From contig NZ_ARWE01000001.1 of NCBI RefSeq assembly GCF_000384395.1, positions 62,001 to 126,000 on the forward strand: a stretch of 64,000 nt of DNA. Reading direction: 5' to 3'. Source of the DNA: Geopsychrobacter electrodiphilus DSM 16401 (GTDB lineage Bacteria; Desulfobacterota; Desulfuromonadia; Desulfuromonadales; Geopsychrobacteraceae). A model generated the notes under the pieces. The model was not told the DNA's origin and ran no database searches. It saw nothing but the letters and a program-made list of their open reading frames with translations. Below are positions 53,263 through 62,552 of this stretch, piece after piece. The position numbers and the translations under genes are program-made. Every line of letters starts with the position of its first letter. Within the stretch, counting starts at the first letter, position 1.

Positions 53263-54366
53263 TTAGTAGATTGAACGCTCGGTCACTGCATCGAAGATAT
53301 GCAGATGGGTTAAATCGAGGGTCATCGCCAGCTCTTCGCCGCTGCTGAAGAGGCGTCTTCCCGCCGACCTGGCGACCAGCTCGACCCCTTGAAGATTCAT
53401 ATGCAGGTTGGTTTCGCTGCCGAGAGGTTCCACGACCTTGATAGTCCCCAGGGTATCAAATGAGATGGCCGGGATGCGTCCACCGTCGGTCTGGGCGATG
53501 AAAATATCCTCGGTACGCAGCCCTACTACCACCTTCTGCCCGTCATTTAATTGGGCCTCTGGTCGGGCCGGGATCGGTATCTCAAGCTGCTCGCTCAACT
53601 TGAGGTGCTGGTTTTCTCCGGCATTCACTATGGTTGCCGGCACCAGGTTCATCGGTGGTGAACCGATAAAACCGGCGACAAAAATATTGTCCGGGTGTTG
53701 AAAAATATCCATCGGACTGCCGACTTGCTCGATATAGCCATCGCGCATGACCACGATCCGGTCGGCCAGAGTCATGGCCTCAACCTGGTCGTGGGTGACA
53801 TAGATGATCGTGTTCTGAACCCGCTGATGCAGTTGTTTGATCTCCAGGCGCATCTGGGCGCGTAATTTGGCGTCCAGATTGGAAAGTGGCTCATCGAACA
53901 GATAAACGGACGGATGGCGGACGATGGCCCGTCCCATCGCCACGCGCTGACGCTGGCCACCCGAGAGTTCGTGCGGCTTGCGCAGCAGCAGGGCCTCCAG
54001 TTCGAGAATTGCGGCAGCCTCACTGACCCGTTTCTCGATTTCAGCTTTCGGCATTTTTCTCAAGGAGAGGCCGAAGGACATATTCTTGTAGACATTCATA
54101 TGCGGATACAACGCGTAGTTCTGAAAAATCATCGCCGCATCCCGATCTTTGGGGGCGATATCGTTGACGATCCGGTCTGCAATCGAAATTGTCCCCCCGG
54201 AGATATCCTCCAGCCCGGCGATCATGCGCAGGGTAGTCGATTTTCCACAGCCCGAGGGTCCGACCAGCACGACAAATTCCCGGTCTTCGACGTGCAGGCT
54301 GACGCCGTGGACGACCTCAAGCTTGCCATATTTTTTAACGACATTATCGAGGATAACGTTGGCCAT
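53263..54366 (-). CDS. ugpC: Glycerol-phosphate-type ABC transporter ATPase (UgpC/MalK family)
   Basis: 367 aa. Walker A GPSGCGKST, signature LSGGQRQRV, Walker B with FDEPLSNLDAKLR, H-loop VTHDQVEAM, then a C-terminal OB-type regulatory domain (MalK type) with GLRTEDIF. The start at 54366 (MANVILDNVV) is favoured; a longer start at 54432 would add an unrelated segment. It energises the divergent permease operon, the genes being separated by a 248-bp control region. The symbol follows the UgpB-like binding protein; sugar or polyol use is not excluded. Confidence 0.88.
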   Translation of the reverse strand: MANVILDNVVKKYGKLEVVHGVSLHVEDREFVVLVGPSGCGKSTTLRMIAGLEDISGGTISIADRIVNDIAPKDRDAAMIFQNYALYPHMNVYKNMSFGLSLRKMPKAEIEKRVSEAAAILELEALLLRKPHELSGGQRQRVAMGRAIVRHPSVYLFDEPLSNLDAKLRAQMRLEIKQLHQRVQNTIIYVTHDQVEAMTLADRIVVMRDGYIEQVGSPMDIFQHPDNIFVAGFIGSPPMNLVPATIVNAGENQHLKLSEQLEIPIPARPEAQLNDGQKVVVGLRTEDIFIAQTDGGRIPAISFDTLGTIKVVEPLGSETNLHMNLQGVELVARSAGRRLFSSGEELAMTLDLTHLHIFDAVTERSIY

Positions 54367-54468
54367 AGCATTAAGTTCTCCAGAATGAATGGATTTTGTC
54401 CAGATCATTCGTCTGTTATTATTTAGTCTCAAGAGTTAAAGCTGTTTGAGTTTTTTAGGTTAAATCGA

Positions 54469-54484
54469 TTGACGTGCAAGTCAA
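54469..54484. promoter_or_regulatory. Palindrome TTGACGTGCAAGTCAA in the ugp control region
   Basis: A near-perfect 14/16 palindrome in the divergent ugpC/ugpB region; it could be a regulator site or include a -35 for ugpC. Confidence 0.35.
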
Positions 54485-54515
54485 CATGGTTTTAACTCGA
54501 ACTTTGTCAAACAGG

Positions 54516-54534
54516 GTTTTGATTGTATCAAAAC
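54516..54534. promoter_or_regulatory. Perfect inverted repeat GTTTTGAT-tgt-ATCAAAAC
   Basis: An 8+3+8 perfect palindrome about 80 bp before the binding-protein start, in the divergent region: the best operator candidate for the transporter. Confidence 0.55.
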
Positions 54535-54614
54535 ATATATGCCTTATCAGGTCCCTGCTGGCAAGATTTAAACTGACAGGAAAGATAACCAAAATCATTT
54601 TTCGGGAGGAGAGC

Positions 54615-55940
54615 ATGTCAAAAAACAGAAGTTTCATGTTTGTGCTGATGTTGGTTCTGCTGATCAGTTTTGCTGGGCCGGCGTTTGCTAAGCCGATCGA
54701 GATTCAATGGTGGCACGCCATGCGCGGTTCACGCGGGGACACTGTGCAAAAAATTGTCGATGGGTTTAATAGCTCACAATCAGACTACAAGGTGGTTGCG
54801 ATCTATAAGGGTGCTTACGATGAGGTTCTCAACGCTGGTGTTGCTGCGGTGCGTGCCCATAAGCAGCCGGATATCCTGCAATCGTTCGAGGTTGGCACTC
54901 AGACCATGATGCTCTCCGGGGCGATCTATCCGGTGTATAAGCTGATGGCCGACAACGGCTACAAGATTGACTGGTCGCAGTATCTGCAGCCGGTGCTTTC
55001 GTACTACATGAACTCCGACGGTAACCTGATGTCGATGCCGTTTAATTCTTCTACGCCAGTCATGTATTACAATGTCGATCAGTTTAAAAAAGCCGGTATC
55101 CCCATGTTGTCCAAGGAGAAGCCGGTCACCTGGGATGAAATGGGCGAGATTACCGGTAAGCTGGTCAAGTCGGGCGTAAAAGGCGGCCTGGTTACCGCCT
55201 GGCAGTCCTGGACCCAGGTCGAAAACTACAGCGCGATCCAGAATATCCCCTTTGCCAGCAAAGCTAACGGCTATGAAGGGCTGGACACCGAACTGTTGAT
55301 CAACAACGACAAGGTCGTCAAGCATATCGCCCGGCTTAAAAGCTGGATGAAGGATAACCGCTTCTATTACGGTGGTCAGAAATACCAGGGGCCTAAATCT
55401 GAGTTTATCGCCGAAAATGCCGGCATCTATATCGATTCGATCAGCGCCATCGCCAAGTTGAAATCGGCGGCAAAATTCAAATGGGACATAGCGCCATTGC
55501 CGGTGGAAACCTGGAACACCCAGCCACAGAACAGCATCATCGGTGGGGCCTCACTCTGGGTTTTCAAGGGGTTGCCGAAAAACCATTACAAGGGCGTCGC
55601 CGCCTTCCTCAACTACCTGGCCGGCGACGGACCCCAGATCCTCTGGCACAAGGAGACCGGTTATTTCCCGATTACTCTGACCGCTTATGAGCAACTGAAG
55701 TCGGAAGGCTACTACAAAGAGAGCCCGTATCAGGAAGTCGGTATCAAAGAGCTGACCCGGGCCACCCCGAACAAGAATTCGCGTGGCCTGCGTCTCGGGT
55801 ACTTTGTGCAGATTCGGAACATTATCAATGAAGAGCTGGAGCTGGTGTGGAACGACACCAAAACGCCTCAGGCTGCAATGGACAGCGCGGTTGCACGGAG
55901 CAATGTCAAACTTCGCGAGTTCGAAAAGACCTATAAGTAA
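54615..55940 (+). CDS. ugpB: Glycerol-phosphate-type ABC transporter binding protein
   Basis: 441 aa, the UgpB size. Signal peptide (about residues 1-22, cleavage AFA-KPI). The mature start KPIEIQWWHAMRGSRGDTVQ is the UgpB opening (phosphate-interacting WWH). GIPMLSKEKPVTWDEM, WQSWTQVENYSAIQN and FWVFKGLPKNHYKG-like blocks follow. Strong GGGAGGAGAG ribosome site at the ATG; an earlier frame from 54474 is not used. In this operon it may bind sn-glycerol-1-phosphate rather than the 3-isomer (see findings). Confidence 0.92.
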   Translation: MSKNRSFMFVLMLVLLISFAGPAFAKPIEIQWWHAMRGSRGDTVQKIVDGFNSSQSDYKVVAIYKGAYDEVLNAGVAAVRAHKQPDILQSFEVGTQTMMLSGAIYPVYKLMADNGYKIDWSQYLQPVLSYYMNSDGNLMSMPFNSSTPVMYYNVDQFKKAGIPMLSKEKPVTWDEMGEITGKLVKSGVKGGLVTAWQSWTQVENYSAIQNIPFASKANGYEGLDTELLINNDKVVKHIARLKSWMKDNRFYYGGQKYQGPKSEFIAENAGIYIDSISAIAKLKSAAKFKWDIAPLPVETWNTQPQNSIIGGASLWVFKGLPKNHYKGVAAFLNYLAGDGPQILWHKETGYFPITLTAYEQLKSEGYYKESPYQEVGIKELTRATPNKNSRGLRLGYFVQIRNIINEELELVWNDTKTPQAAMDSAVARSNVKLREFEKTYK

Positions 55941-55967
55941 TTCTCCTGTTTAAAGGCTGATGAACGT

Positions 55968-55995
55968 CCCCCTCTCCTCGCGTTTGGAGAGGGGG
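55968..55995. repeat. REP-like hairpin within the ugp operon
   Basis: CCCCCTCTCC (55968-55977) pairs perfectly with GGAGAGGGGG (55986-55995) over an 8-nt loop. It lies between the binding-protein and permease genes, where such hairpins usually stabilise the upstream message and give more binding protein than permease. Its core CCCTCTCC is shared with the elements at 20838 and 22778. Confidence 0.7.
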
Positions 55996-56018
55996 CTTCT
56001 TCGTGAACTGATTCTGCC

Positions 56019-56912
56019 ATGATAAAAAAACGAGCCTTTTTTAAATCGCGGTCGCTCCCCTATCTGCTGATTCTGCCCCAGCTTCTGATCACCCTGACCT
56101 TTTTTTACTGGCCGGCCGCGCAGGGGGTGATCGCCTCATTTCAATTGAGCGATCCGTTCGGTTTTCGCACCCGTTTCGTCTGGTTCGATAATTTTATCGC
56201 TCTGTTCAGGGACCCGCTCTATCTGAAATCGATCCTGATCACTCTGTTTTTCAGCGGGTCGGTGGCCCTGATTTCGATCAGCTGTGGCCTGTTTTTGGCG
56301 ACTATGGCCAATCGGGCGTTGCGCTTCACGACCTTAACCCGCACCCTGCTCATCTGGCCCTATGCCATCGCGCCGGCGATCTCGGGAATTTTGTGGCTGT
56401 TTCTGCTCCACCCCTCCTACGGCGTGGTCGCCATCGCGCTGAATAAATGGTTCGGCCTGGACTGGAACCCGCTGCTTGAAAGCTCCCATGCCATGCTGCT
56501 GGTGGTGATGGCCAGCGCCTGGAAGAACATCAGCTATAATTTCGTTTTTTTTCTGGCCGGGCTCCAGGCGGTGCCCCATTCCTTGATAGAGGCAGCTGCC
56601 ATGGACGGCGCCAGCCCCTTTCGGCGTTTCTGGGCAATCACCTTTCCGATGCTGTCGCCGACCCTGTTTTTTGTAACGGTCATGACGATCATCTTCTCCT
56701 TTTTTGAATCCTTCGGCATCATCCATGCGGTCACGCAAGGCGGGCCTGGCGGGTCGACCAATATTCTGGTTTACAAAGTTTATCAGGATGGCTTTATCGG
56801 CCTGAACCTCGGATCCTCCTCGGCCCAATCGGTGGTCTTGATGGTGCTGATCATTGTGATTACGGCTCTGCAGTTCAAGTATGTCGAGCGTAAAGTCCAG
56901 TACACGGGGTAG
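56019..56912 (+). CDS. ugpA: ABC transporter permease (UgpA-like)
   Basis: 297 aa, six transmembrane helices. The EAA loop EAAAMDGASPFRRFWAITFP is present, with LIEAA as in type I sugar permeases, and it begins LPYLLILPQLLITLTFFYWP. Paired with the next gene as the membrane channel. Spacing to the following start is 3 bp. ATPase is divergent. Confidence 0.92.
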   Translation: MIKKRAFFKSRSLPYLLILPQLLITLTFFYWPAAQGVIASFQLSDPFGFRTRFVWFDNFIALFRDPLYLKSILITLFFSGSVALISISCGLFLATMANRALRFTTLTRTLLIWPYAIAPAISGILWLFLLHPSYGVVAIALNKWFGLDWNPLLESSHAMLLVVMASAWKNISYNFVFFLAGLQAVPHSLIEAAAMDGASPFRRFWAITFPMLSPTLFFVTVMTIIFSFFESFGIIHAVTQGGPGGSTNILVYKVYQDGFIGLNLGSSSAQSVVLMVLIIVITALQFKYVERKVQYTG

Positions 56913-56915
56913 CTT

Positions 56916-57839
56916 ATGATGGTTGAAAAGACACCGGTCCTCGACCTGTTTACCTATGTGGTGTTGATCTTCGGCGTGGTGCTGGTCGGGTTTCCGATTC
57001 TCTATGCACTCATCGCCGCGACCCTCTCGCTGGATGAGGTCTCGCGGGTACCCATGAGCATGATTCCCGGGGATCAACTCTTCAATAATATGCAGGAAGC
57101 CTGGAGTCGGGGGCACCTTGGCACCCAGATGCTGAACTCGTTCATCATGGCGATGGGGATCACCTTCGGCAAGATCATCGTTTCGCTGTTCGGCGCTTTT
57201 TCCATTGTTTATTTCGATTACCGTTTCCGTACCCTGGCCTTCGCCACGGTCTTCTGTACTTTGATGCTGCCGATTGAAGTACGAATTCTGCCGACCTATG
57301 AAATGGCGGCCAATATCTTTGGGCCTCTTCAGTCGGTGTGGGACGCCCTGGGGCTGGATGGCATCGTCAGCTGGTTCGCACAACATGAGGTTAAGGTCAC
57401 CCTGGAATTCAGTCTGCTCGACAGCTATGCGGGCCTGATTCTGCCGTTGATCGCGTCGGCCACCTGTACCTTTCTGTTCCGTCAGTTCTTCCTGACGATT
57501 CCTGAAGAGCTCTGCGAAGCGGCCAAGATGGACGGCGCCTCGCCGATGACATTCTTCTGGAAGATCCTGCTGCCGCTCTCCAAAACCAATATCGCGGCCC
57601 TGGTGGTCATCGAATTTGTCTACGGCTGGAACCAGTATCTCTGGCCCCTGTTGATCACCACCAACGCCAGGATGACCACCGCCGTTATCGGGCTGCAGCA
57701 TTTGCTCCCCTCTCCGGAAGACCCGCCCAACTGGCATATCGCCATGGCCGGTGCGCTGATTGTCATGCTGCCGCCAATTCTGGTGGTGCTCTGCATGCAG
57801 CGCTGGTTTGTTAAAGGGCTGGTTGAGCGGGAGAAATAG
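56916..57839 (+). CDS. ugpE: ABC transporter permease (UgpE-like)
   Basis: 307 aa, six transmembrane helices, slightly longer than UgpE (281). The EAA loop reads EELCEAAKMDGASPMTFFWK, and GWNQYLWPLLIT and PPILVVLCMQRWFVKGLVE are typical of the second type I permease. The TAG stop is 2 bp before the next gene's TTG start, so the dehydrogenase homologue is in the same transcript. Confidence 0.92.
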   Translation: MMVEKTPVLDLFTYVVLIFGVVLVGFPILYALIAATLSLDEVSRVPMSMIPGDQLFNNMQEAWSRGHLGTQMLNSFIMAMGITFGKIIVSLFGAFSIVYFDYRFRTLAFATVFCTLMLPIEVRILPTYEMAANIFGPLQSVWDALGLDGIVSWFAQHEVKVTLEFSLLDSYAGLILPLIASATCTFLFRQFFLTIPEELCEAAKMDGASPMTFFWKILLPLSKTNIAALVVIEFVYGWNQYLWPLLITTNARMTTAVIGLQHLLPSPEDPPNWHIAMAGALIVMLPPILVVLCMQRWFVKGLVEREK

Positions 57840-57841
57840 CC

Positions 57842-59176
57842 TTGATCATACCCTTGCGCCAGTATCCCGCTATCGTAGATCAATCCAGTTTTTTTGCCGG
57901 TTGCTCCTGTGGCAAGCCGCATCCCTCGTCCGGGGTGACACTTTTTGTGAGGGATGATGCCTGCCGGGTTCTAGCTGAGGATTGCCGGGCCATCTACTGC
58001 GACCGGCCGGTTCTGCTGGTTAGTGATCCCGATACGGATGCTGTGGCCGGCAAGACCCTGCGCAACGAGCTGCAGCGGGCCGGGGTCAGTCTGGAGCATC
58101 TTCTGCTGAAGGCACATCCTGTCGCGACCGCAGATCTTGCAGAACAGGTCGCGGCGGTAGCGCAGGGGAAAGCCCTGATTATCGGGGTGGGAGCCGGGAC
58201 GGTCAATGATCTCGGCAAGTTCGCCGCCGGGCGGAGCCTCTGTGATTACTGGAGCCTGCCGACGGCGCCCTCGATGAACGGCTATACCTCCGGGATTGTC
58301 GCCCTCAAGGTCAAAGGGGTGAAGCGCACCCTGCCGGCGGCACCTCCGCAACGCATCTACGCCGTTCCCCGGATCATTCAACAGGCGCCACTGAAAATGC
58401 GTCAGGCCGGCTTCTGTGACGTGCTGGCCAAGGTGGTGTCCGATATCGACTGGCAGTGTGAATCGTTGCTGCAGAGCCGCAGCTATTGTGAGCTCCCCTC
58501 GGCACTGATGCATACGGCAGAGCAGGGCTACGCCCACAATCCGGAAGGGGTTGCTCAGGGAGAACCTGATGTTGTGGGGGGACTGTTTGAAGGATTGTTG
58601 ATTTCGGGGGTGGCCATGAGTCTGGCCGGCTCCAGCGCGCCAGCATCGGGGGGGGAACATCTGATCTCGCATTTTTGGGATATGCGTGAGGCGGTGACCG
58701 GCCGTAAGCCCGAACTGCATGGGCTGCAAGTCGGGCTCGGCATTATCCTCGCGACCGCCTGTTATGCCCGCCTGGCAGAGTGCCGAAGCGAGGATTGCCA
58801 GGCGGACGCGGCAACCGTTTATGCTCGGACGGAAGCTGCCATCCCGGAGATCTGGGGGCCGCTGGCAGAGGAGGTGACCCTGCAGCTCGCGGGGAAACGC
58901 GAGATTCTGCAAGAGTTCGATCATGTGCTTCCGCAATACTGGGGGCGTTTGCACCCCCTGTTTCAAAAGGTCCAATCGCCCCGTTACTTTGTCGATCTCT
59001 TCACTCGCACCGGCGCGCCCTTCACGCTCAAGGCCTTCGGCCTGAGCGCCGCAGAATTTCGATTGGCGGCCCTCAATGCGCGCGCTATCCGTTCGCGTCT
59101 CACGGTCCTCGACCTCGCCGCCCATCTCGGCGTGCTTGAAGCGGCAACCGAAGATGCCCTGCGTCTTTTGGTTTAG
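57842..59176 (+). CDS. araM: sn-Glycerol-1-phosphate dehydrogenase homologue (AraM/EgsA family)
   Basis: 444 aa. The nucleotide-binding GVGAGTVNDLGKFAAG, PTAPSMNGYTSGI, the conserved KVVSDIDW, and metal-ligand histidines GGEHLISHFWD and HGLQVGLG mark the iron/zinc alcohol-dehydrogenase fold of AraM/EgsA, which interconverts dihydroxyacetone phosphate and sn-glycerol-1-phosphate with NAD(P)H. A TTG start with GGGAG upstream gives the N-terminus MIIPLRQYPAIVD. Encoded in the transporter operon right after the permeases, so it probably feeds imported glycerol-1-phosphate into central metabolism; synthetic direction is also possible. It lies 17 bp from the convergent TRAP gene. Confidence 0.88.
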   Translation: MIIPLRQYPAIVDQSSFFAGCSCGKPHPSSGVTLFVRDDACRVLAEDCRAIYCDRPVLLVSDPDTDAVAGKTLRNELQRAGVSLEHLLLKAHPVATADLAEQVAAVAQGKALIIGVGAGTVNDLGKFAAGRSLCDYWSLPTAPSMNGYTSGIVALKVKGVKRTLPAAPPQRIYAVPRIIQQAPLKMRQAGFCDVLAKVVSDIDWQCESLLQSRSYCELPSALMHTAEQGYAHNPEGVAQGEPDVVGGLFEGLLISGVAMSLAGSSAPASGGEHLISHFWDMREAVTGRKPELHGLQVGLGIILATACYARLAECRSEDCQADAATVYARTEAAIPEIWGPLAEEVTLQLAGKREILQEFDHVLPQYWGRLHPLFQKVQSPRYFVDLFTRTGAPFTLKAFGLSAAEFRLAALNARAIRSRLTVLDLAAHLGVLEAATEDALRLLV

Positions 59177-59193
59177 ATCTTTTTCCTCAGGGT

Positions 59194-61281
59194 TTAAGCC
59201 GCCACGAGTTCTTCCCGTCGTGATGTACGAAAACTCCGCATAAACAACCAGCTCAGCACCAGCAGTCCGGCGACATGGACCCACCAGGGGGACGGCCAGA
59301 GCAGGGCCCCGGCGCAGGCCAGGGTCAGGAGCCGGAGCGGCCAGCCGAGCCTGGTTTCCATAAACCCTTCCAGGCCGGCGGCAAAGGCGTAGAGGCCGAA
59401 GAAAGCGAAGAAGAAGATCTCAAAGTCTCCGGCCCAGGAGCCGCCGATAAACGGAGTATAGGCAAACAGTAATGGGATTACATACAACCCCTTGGCCAGT
59501 TTCCACGACTGGAAGCCCGTCTCCATCGGTTTGGTCCCGGCGATGGCGGCGGCAGTGAAGGCGGCTAGCGCAACCGGCGGGGTGACGTTGGAATCCTGGC
59601 TTAACCAGAAGATGATCAGATGCGCCGAAAGCAGCGCGAAGGTCAGATCATGAGTACTGATGACCGCCTCGCGTACCATGCTCGCCATGTCGACCGGCAC
59701 CGCGTCGACGATCGCCTGGGCGGCGGCGCTGGTCATGGGGTGCCCGATCACGGCGAGATGTTCAGGGGAGGCGATCATGAAGATCGCCTTCGCCGCTTCG
59801 GGGATCTGACCGCTGACCAGGGCGTGCACCAGCAGACCATCGGAAATGAGAGCGTAAAGCGCTGGCGCCGAGAGCGTGCCGAGCACGATATAGGCGGCGG
59901 TCACCGGCAGTCCCATGCCGAGGACCAGTGAGGCCAGGGCGATCAGGGCGATGGCGATGACCAGGCTATGCCCGGCCCACTGATTAATCATCAGCGAGAA
60001 GGTGTTGCCGACTCCGGCGGTGGAGATAACGTTAACGATCAGCCCGACGGCGCAGAGCAGGATGGCCGTCATCACCATGTTACGCGCGCCCATCGCCATC
60101 GCCTCGATGATCGCTCTGGGCCCCATGCGATTGGGTGAAAACCAGGAGGCGACAATAACGGCAAGAATGCTCAGGCCGGCTGCGTAGGTTGGGGTGAAAC
60201 CGTAGATCAGCAGCCCGATGAGCACCGCGATCGGCAGCAAAAATACGATCCCGCCCTTCTTGAAGACTTCAAGGGCCGAGACCTCTTCGTTATCCAGCGC
60301 GTCGACATGGCTGCGTTTGGCCTCGATCCGGACAAAGAAACCGACTGCGGCAAAATAAAGGATCGCCGGCAGAATACTGACCATGACGATGGTGTTGTAG
60401 GAGATCTGGGTGTAGGTCGCCATGACGAAGGCCCCGGCGCCCATGATCGGTGGCATTAATTGGCCGCCGGTTGAGGCGGCCGCTTCAACCCCGGCGGCGA
60501 ACTTGGACGGAAAACCGGCACGTTTCATCAGCGGGATGGTGATGACCCCGGTCGAGGCAGTGTTGGCCACCGCCGAACCGGAGATGGTCCCCATCAGCCC
60601 CGAGGCCATAACCGCCACCAGCCCGGGACCGCCGACCATGCGTCCCGCAACGGCGCGGGCCAGGTCGATGACGAATTCGCCGGCTCCCGAGCGCAGCAGA
60701 AAAGCGCCGAACAGGATAAACATGAAGACATAGGTCGAGGAGATGCCGGCGATGGTTCCAAACAGGGCGTCGTCGCCGTAGACGCTGCGAAACAGGATGG
60801 TTTCAAAGCTCAGCCCGGCAAACTTGAAGACCCCGCTGATCAACCCTCCCCACCAGCCTACATAGCTTAAGGCGATGAGGATCAGGACCGGGATAAACCA
60901 GCCCGCCACGCGCCTTGTGAGTTCGAGGGCACAGAGGATTAAAATAATTGCGGCGACCCATTCGGAGTGGGCCATGTGCACCCCACGCGCATAAATGGCG
61001 TCCTCCCTGGCGATCAGAAACAGGGCCGAGCCAGCGGCGAGCAGACCGACAAGAAGATCCAGCGCTCGCCACATGAGGGTTGAGTTCTTGCGCAGCGGAT
61101 AGACCAGCACCGCCATCAGGGCGAATCCGGCAAAATGGAGGGAGTTCTGCCACAGGGATGAGAGGACGGTCACCACGTTGAACCAGATGTGCATCAGGGA
61201 GATAGCGACACCGAGAACGATCATTAGTCGGGTCGGAGGGAGTTGAGCATCGGCATCTGGCGGGGGAATATTTTCGGGCAT
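59194..61281 (-). CDS. TRAP transporter permease, fused small and large subunits
   Basis: 695 aa. N-terminal four-helix DctQ-like part fused to a DctM-like large subunit, as in TRAP 4TM/12TM fusion proteins. Seen: GLVAVMASGLMGTISGSAVA, TASTGVITIPLMKRAGFPSK, GGQLMPPIMGAGAFVMATYT, and FWLSQDSNVTPPVALAAFTA. The start at 61281 (MPENIPP) has AGGAGAGG upstream; a start at 61311 has none. It works with the TAXI-type solute-binding protein encoded just upstream. Substrate is not evident; dicarboxylates, amino acids and other acids are known for this type. Confidence 0.92.
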   Translation of the reverse strand: MPENIPPPDADAQLPPTRLMIVLGVAISLMHIWFNVVTVLSSLWQNSLHFAGFALMAVLVYPLRKNSTLMWRALDLLVGLLAAGSALFLIAREDAIYARGVHMAHSEWVAAIILILCALELTRRVAGWFIPVLILIALSYVGWWGGLISGVFKFAGLSFETILFRSVYGDDALFGTIAGISSTYVFMFILFGAFLLRSGAGEFVIDLARAVAGRMVGGPGLVAVMASGLMGTISGSAVANTASTGVITIPLMKRAGFPSKFAAGVEAAASTGGQLMPPIMGAGAFVMATYTQISYNTIVMVSILPAILYFAAVGFFVRIEAKRSHVDALDNEEVSALEVFKKGGIVFLLPIAVLIGLLIYGFTPTYAAGLSILAVIVASWFSPNRMGPRAIIEAMAMGARNMVMTAILLCAVGLIVNVISTAGVGNTFSLMINQWAGHSLVIAIALIALASLVLGMGLPVTAAYIVLGTLSAPALYALISDGLLVHALVSGQIPEAAKAIFMIASPEHLAVIGHPMTSAAAQAIVDAVPVDMASMVREAVISTHDLTFALLSAHLIIFWLSQDSNVTPPVALAAFTAAAIAGTKPMETGFQSWKLAKGLYVIPLLFAYTPFIGGSWAGDFEIFFFAFFGLYAFAAGLEGFMETRLGWPLRLLTLACAGALLWPSPWWVHVAGLLVLSWLFMRSFRTSRREELVAA

Positions 61282-61308
61282 CGCATTCCTCTCCTGGCAG
61301 AAATAAAT

Positions 61309-61340
61309 CACCCGGCTGCTTTATTTTTCGCGGCCGGGTG
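61309..61340 (-). terminator. Hairpin between the solute-binding and permease genes
   Basis: CACCCGGC / GCCGGGTG around a 16-nt AT-rich loop, followed on the minus strand by an AT-rich tract. It probably attenuates permease expression relative to the binding protein. Confidence 0.5.
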
Positions 61341-61352
61341 AGGTTTGTACGC

Positions 61353-62381
61353 TTATTTGGAGAGCAGGCGAGCCGGAATCTTGATTCCGACTTCCTGATA
61401 ATACCTGGCGGCACCGGGATGGAGGGGCATTGGTAGTCCGGCAATCGCTTTTTCGACCGCCATTGCCTTGGTAGCGCCGTGAATGGCGTTCAGGAACGGC
61501 AGGTTTTCATAGATGGTCTTGGTGATCTGGTAGACCGCATCCTCATCCACGTCGGCGCGCACCGCGAGGAAGTTGGGTTGAGCGATGGTGTTGATCGCCT
61601 TGGTCTGGCTCGGATAGGTCTCGGCCGGAATCACATAGCGGGTCCAGAGGTCCATGCCGCCATCGGCTTTTTTCATCTGCTCATCGGTAAAATCGAGTAC
61701 GACAAAGTTATCGCCCATGTTGGCCATCGCCTTGGTTACGGCGCTGACCGGGACCCCGGCCGGGGTGCTCATGCCGGCCGCCTGACCATTCTGCATGGCA
61801 TCGGCGGAGGGACCATAGCCGACGTAGATCAGGTTATAGTCCTTGGCGACATCGGCACCGAGGTTGTCAAGCAGTACGGTGTTGGAGCCGAGGGTGCCGG
61901 AGTTCTTCTTGCCGAGAGAGAGGGTCTCCCCCTTCATTCCGAGCAGGTCGGAAACCGTGCCGGTTTTGGCAAATTTTTTGTTGATCGCGAAGTGCTCCAC
62001 ATTCTGCCAGAGCATGGTCACCGAGCGCAGGTTCTTCTGGGCGCCTTCGGCCTTAATCGGGCCAGTGCCCTGCCAGGCATAGGCTCCGTAAAGTCCCTGC
62101 AGGATGGCGAACTGCACTTCATTGTCGCGCAGCAGCTTGATGTTTTCTCCCGAACCTGCCGAACTGATCGCCGACATCCCGATCTTCTGCTTCGGTTGCA
62201 GCTTGACCTTGACCAGGGTCGAGAGCGCGACCCCGACCGGGTAGTAGGTCCCGCCCGTTGATGCGGTCGCCATCAGATAGTTACGTTCCTCCGCGGCCCG
62301 GACGCTCGAGATGGAACCGAGCAGAAGCGTCAGCACTGCGACAAAAATCGTGAACTGTCGAAATTTTATTATCGTTGCCAT
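61353..62381 (-). CDS. TAXI-family TRAP solute-binding protein
   Basis: 342 aa. Signal peptide to about residue 30 (VRA-AEE). MATASTGGTYYPVGVALSTL, SAGSGENIKLLRDNEVQFAI, and GQAAGMSTPAGVPVSAVT are the TAXI signature. The start at 62381 has GAGGAG upstream. It delivers the substrate to the fused permease encoded next. The substrate is unknown. Confidence 0.9.
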   Translation of the reverse strand: MATIIKFRQFTIFVAVLTLLLGSISSVRAAEERNYLMATASTGGTYYPVGVALSTLVKVKLQPKQKIGMSAISSAGSGENIKLLRDNEVQFAILQGLYGAYAWQGTGPIKAEGAQKNLRSVTMLWQNVEHFAINKKFAKTGTVSDLLGMKGETLSLGKKNSGTLGSNTVLLDNLGADVAKDYNLIYVGYGPSADAMQNGQAAGMSTPAGVPVSAVTKAMANMGDNFVVLDFTDEQMKKADGGMDLWTRYVIPAETYPSQTKAINTIAQPNFLAVRADVDEDAVYQITKTIYENLPFLNAIHGATKAMAVEKAIAGLPMPLHPGAARYYQEVGIKIPARLLSK

Positions 62382-62453
62382 GTCATTTTTTCTCCTCGGG
62401 TCAAGTGGTTGCATGGGGTGAACAGGCTGTTGGTTAAGGTCGGATCTCCTCAG

Positions 62454-62481
62454 ATTCTACTGGAGAGTGCTGAACTTGCAA
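62454..62481 (-). promoter_or_regulatory. Candidate sigma70 promoter of the TAXI-TRAP operon
   Basis: Minus strand: TTGCAA (62476-62481), 16-nt spacer, TAGAAT (62454-62459), about 75 bp before the start. The -10 is good, the -35 poor. Confidence 0.35.
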
Positions 62482-62552
62482 GCTGGATCGGGAGACATAT
62501 CACCAACTCAATCCTTATGGGCGGGATTATGGTGTGATTGATCTTCGCGCCA

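Noticed and set aside
56334-57737. Long minus-strand frame across both ugp permeases
   Set aside because: It spans two genes with typical EAA loops, and the sequence is low complexity and without family features.
57971-59284. Long minus-strand frame opposite the dehydrogenase
   Set aside because: Shadow of the AraM-like gene; no independent support.
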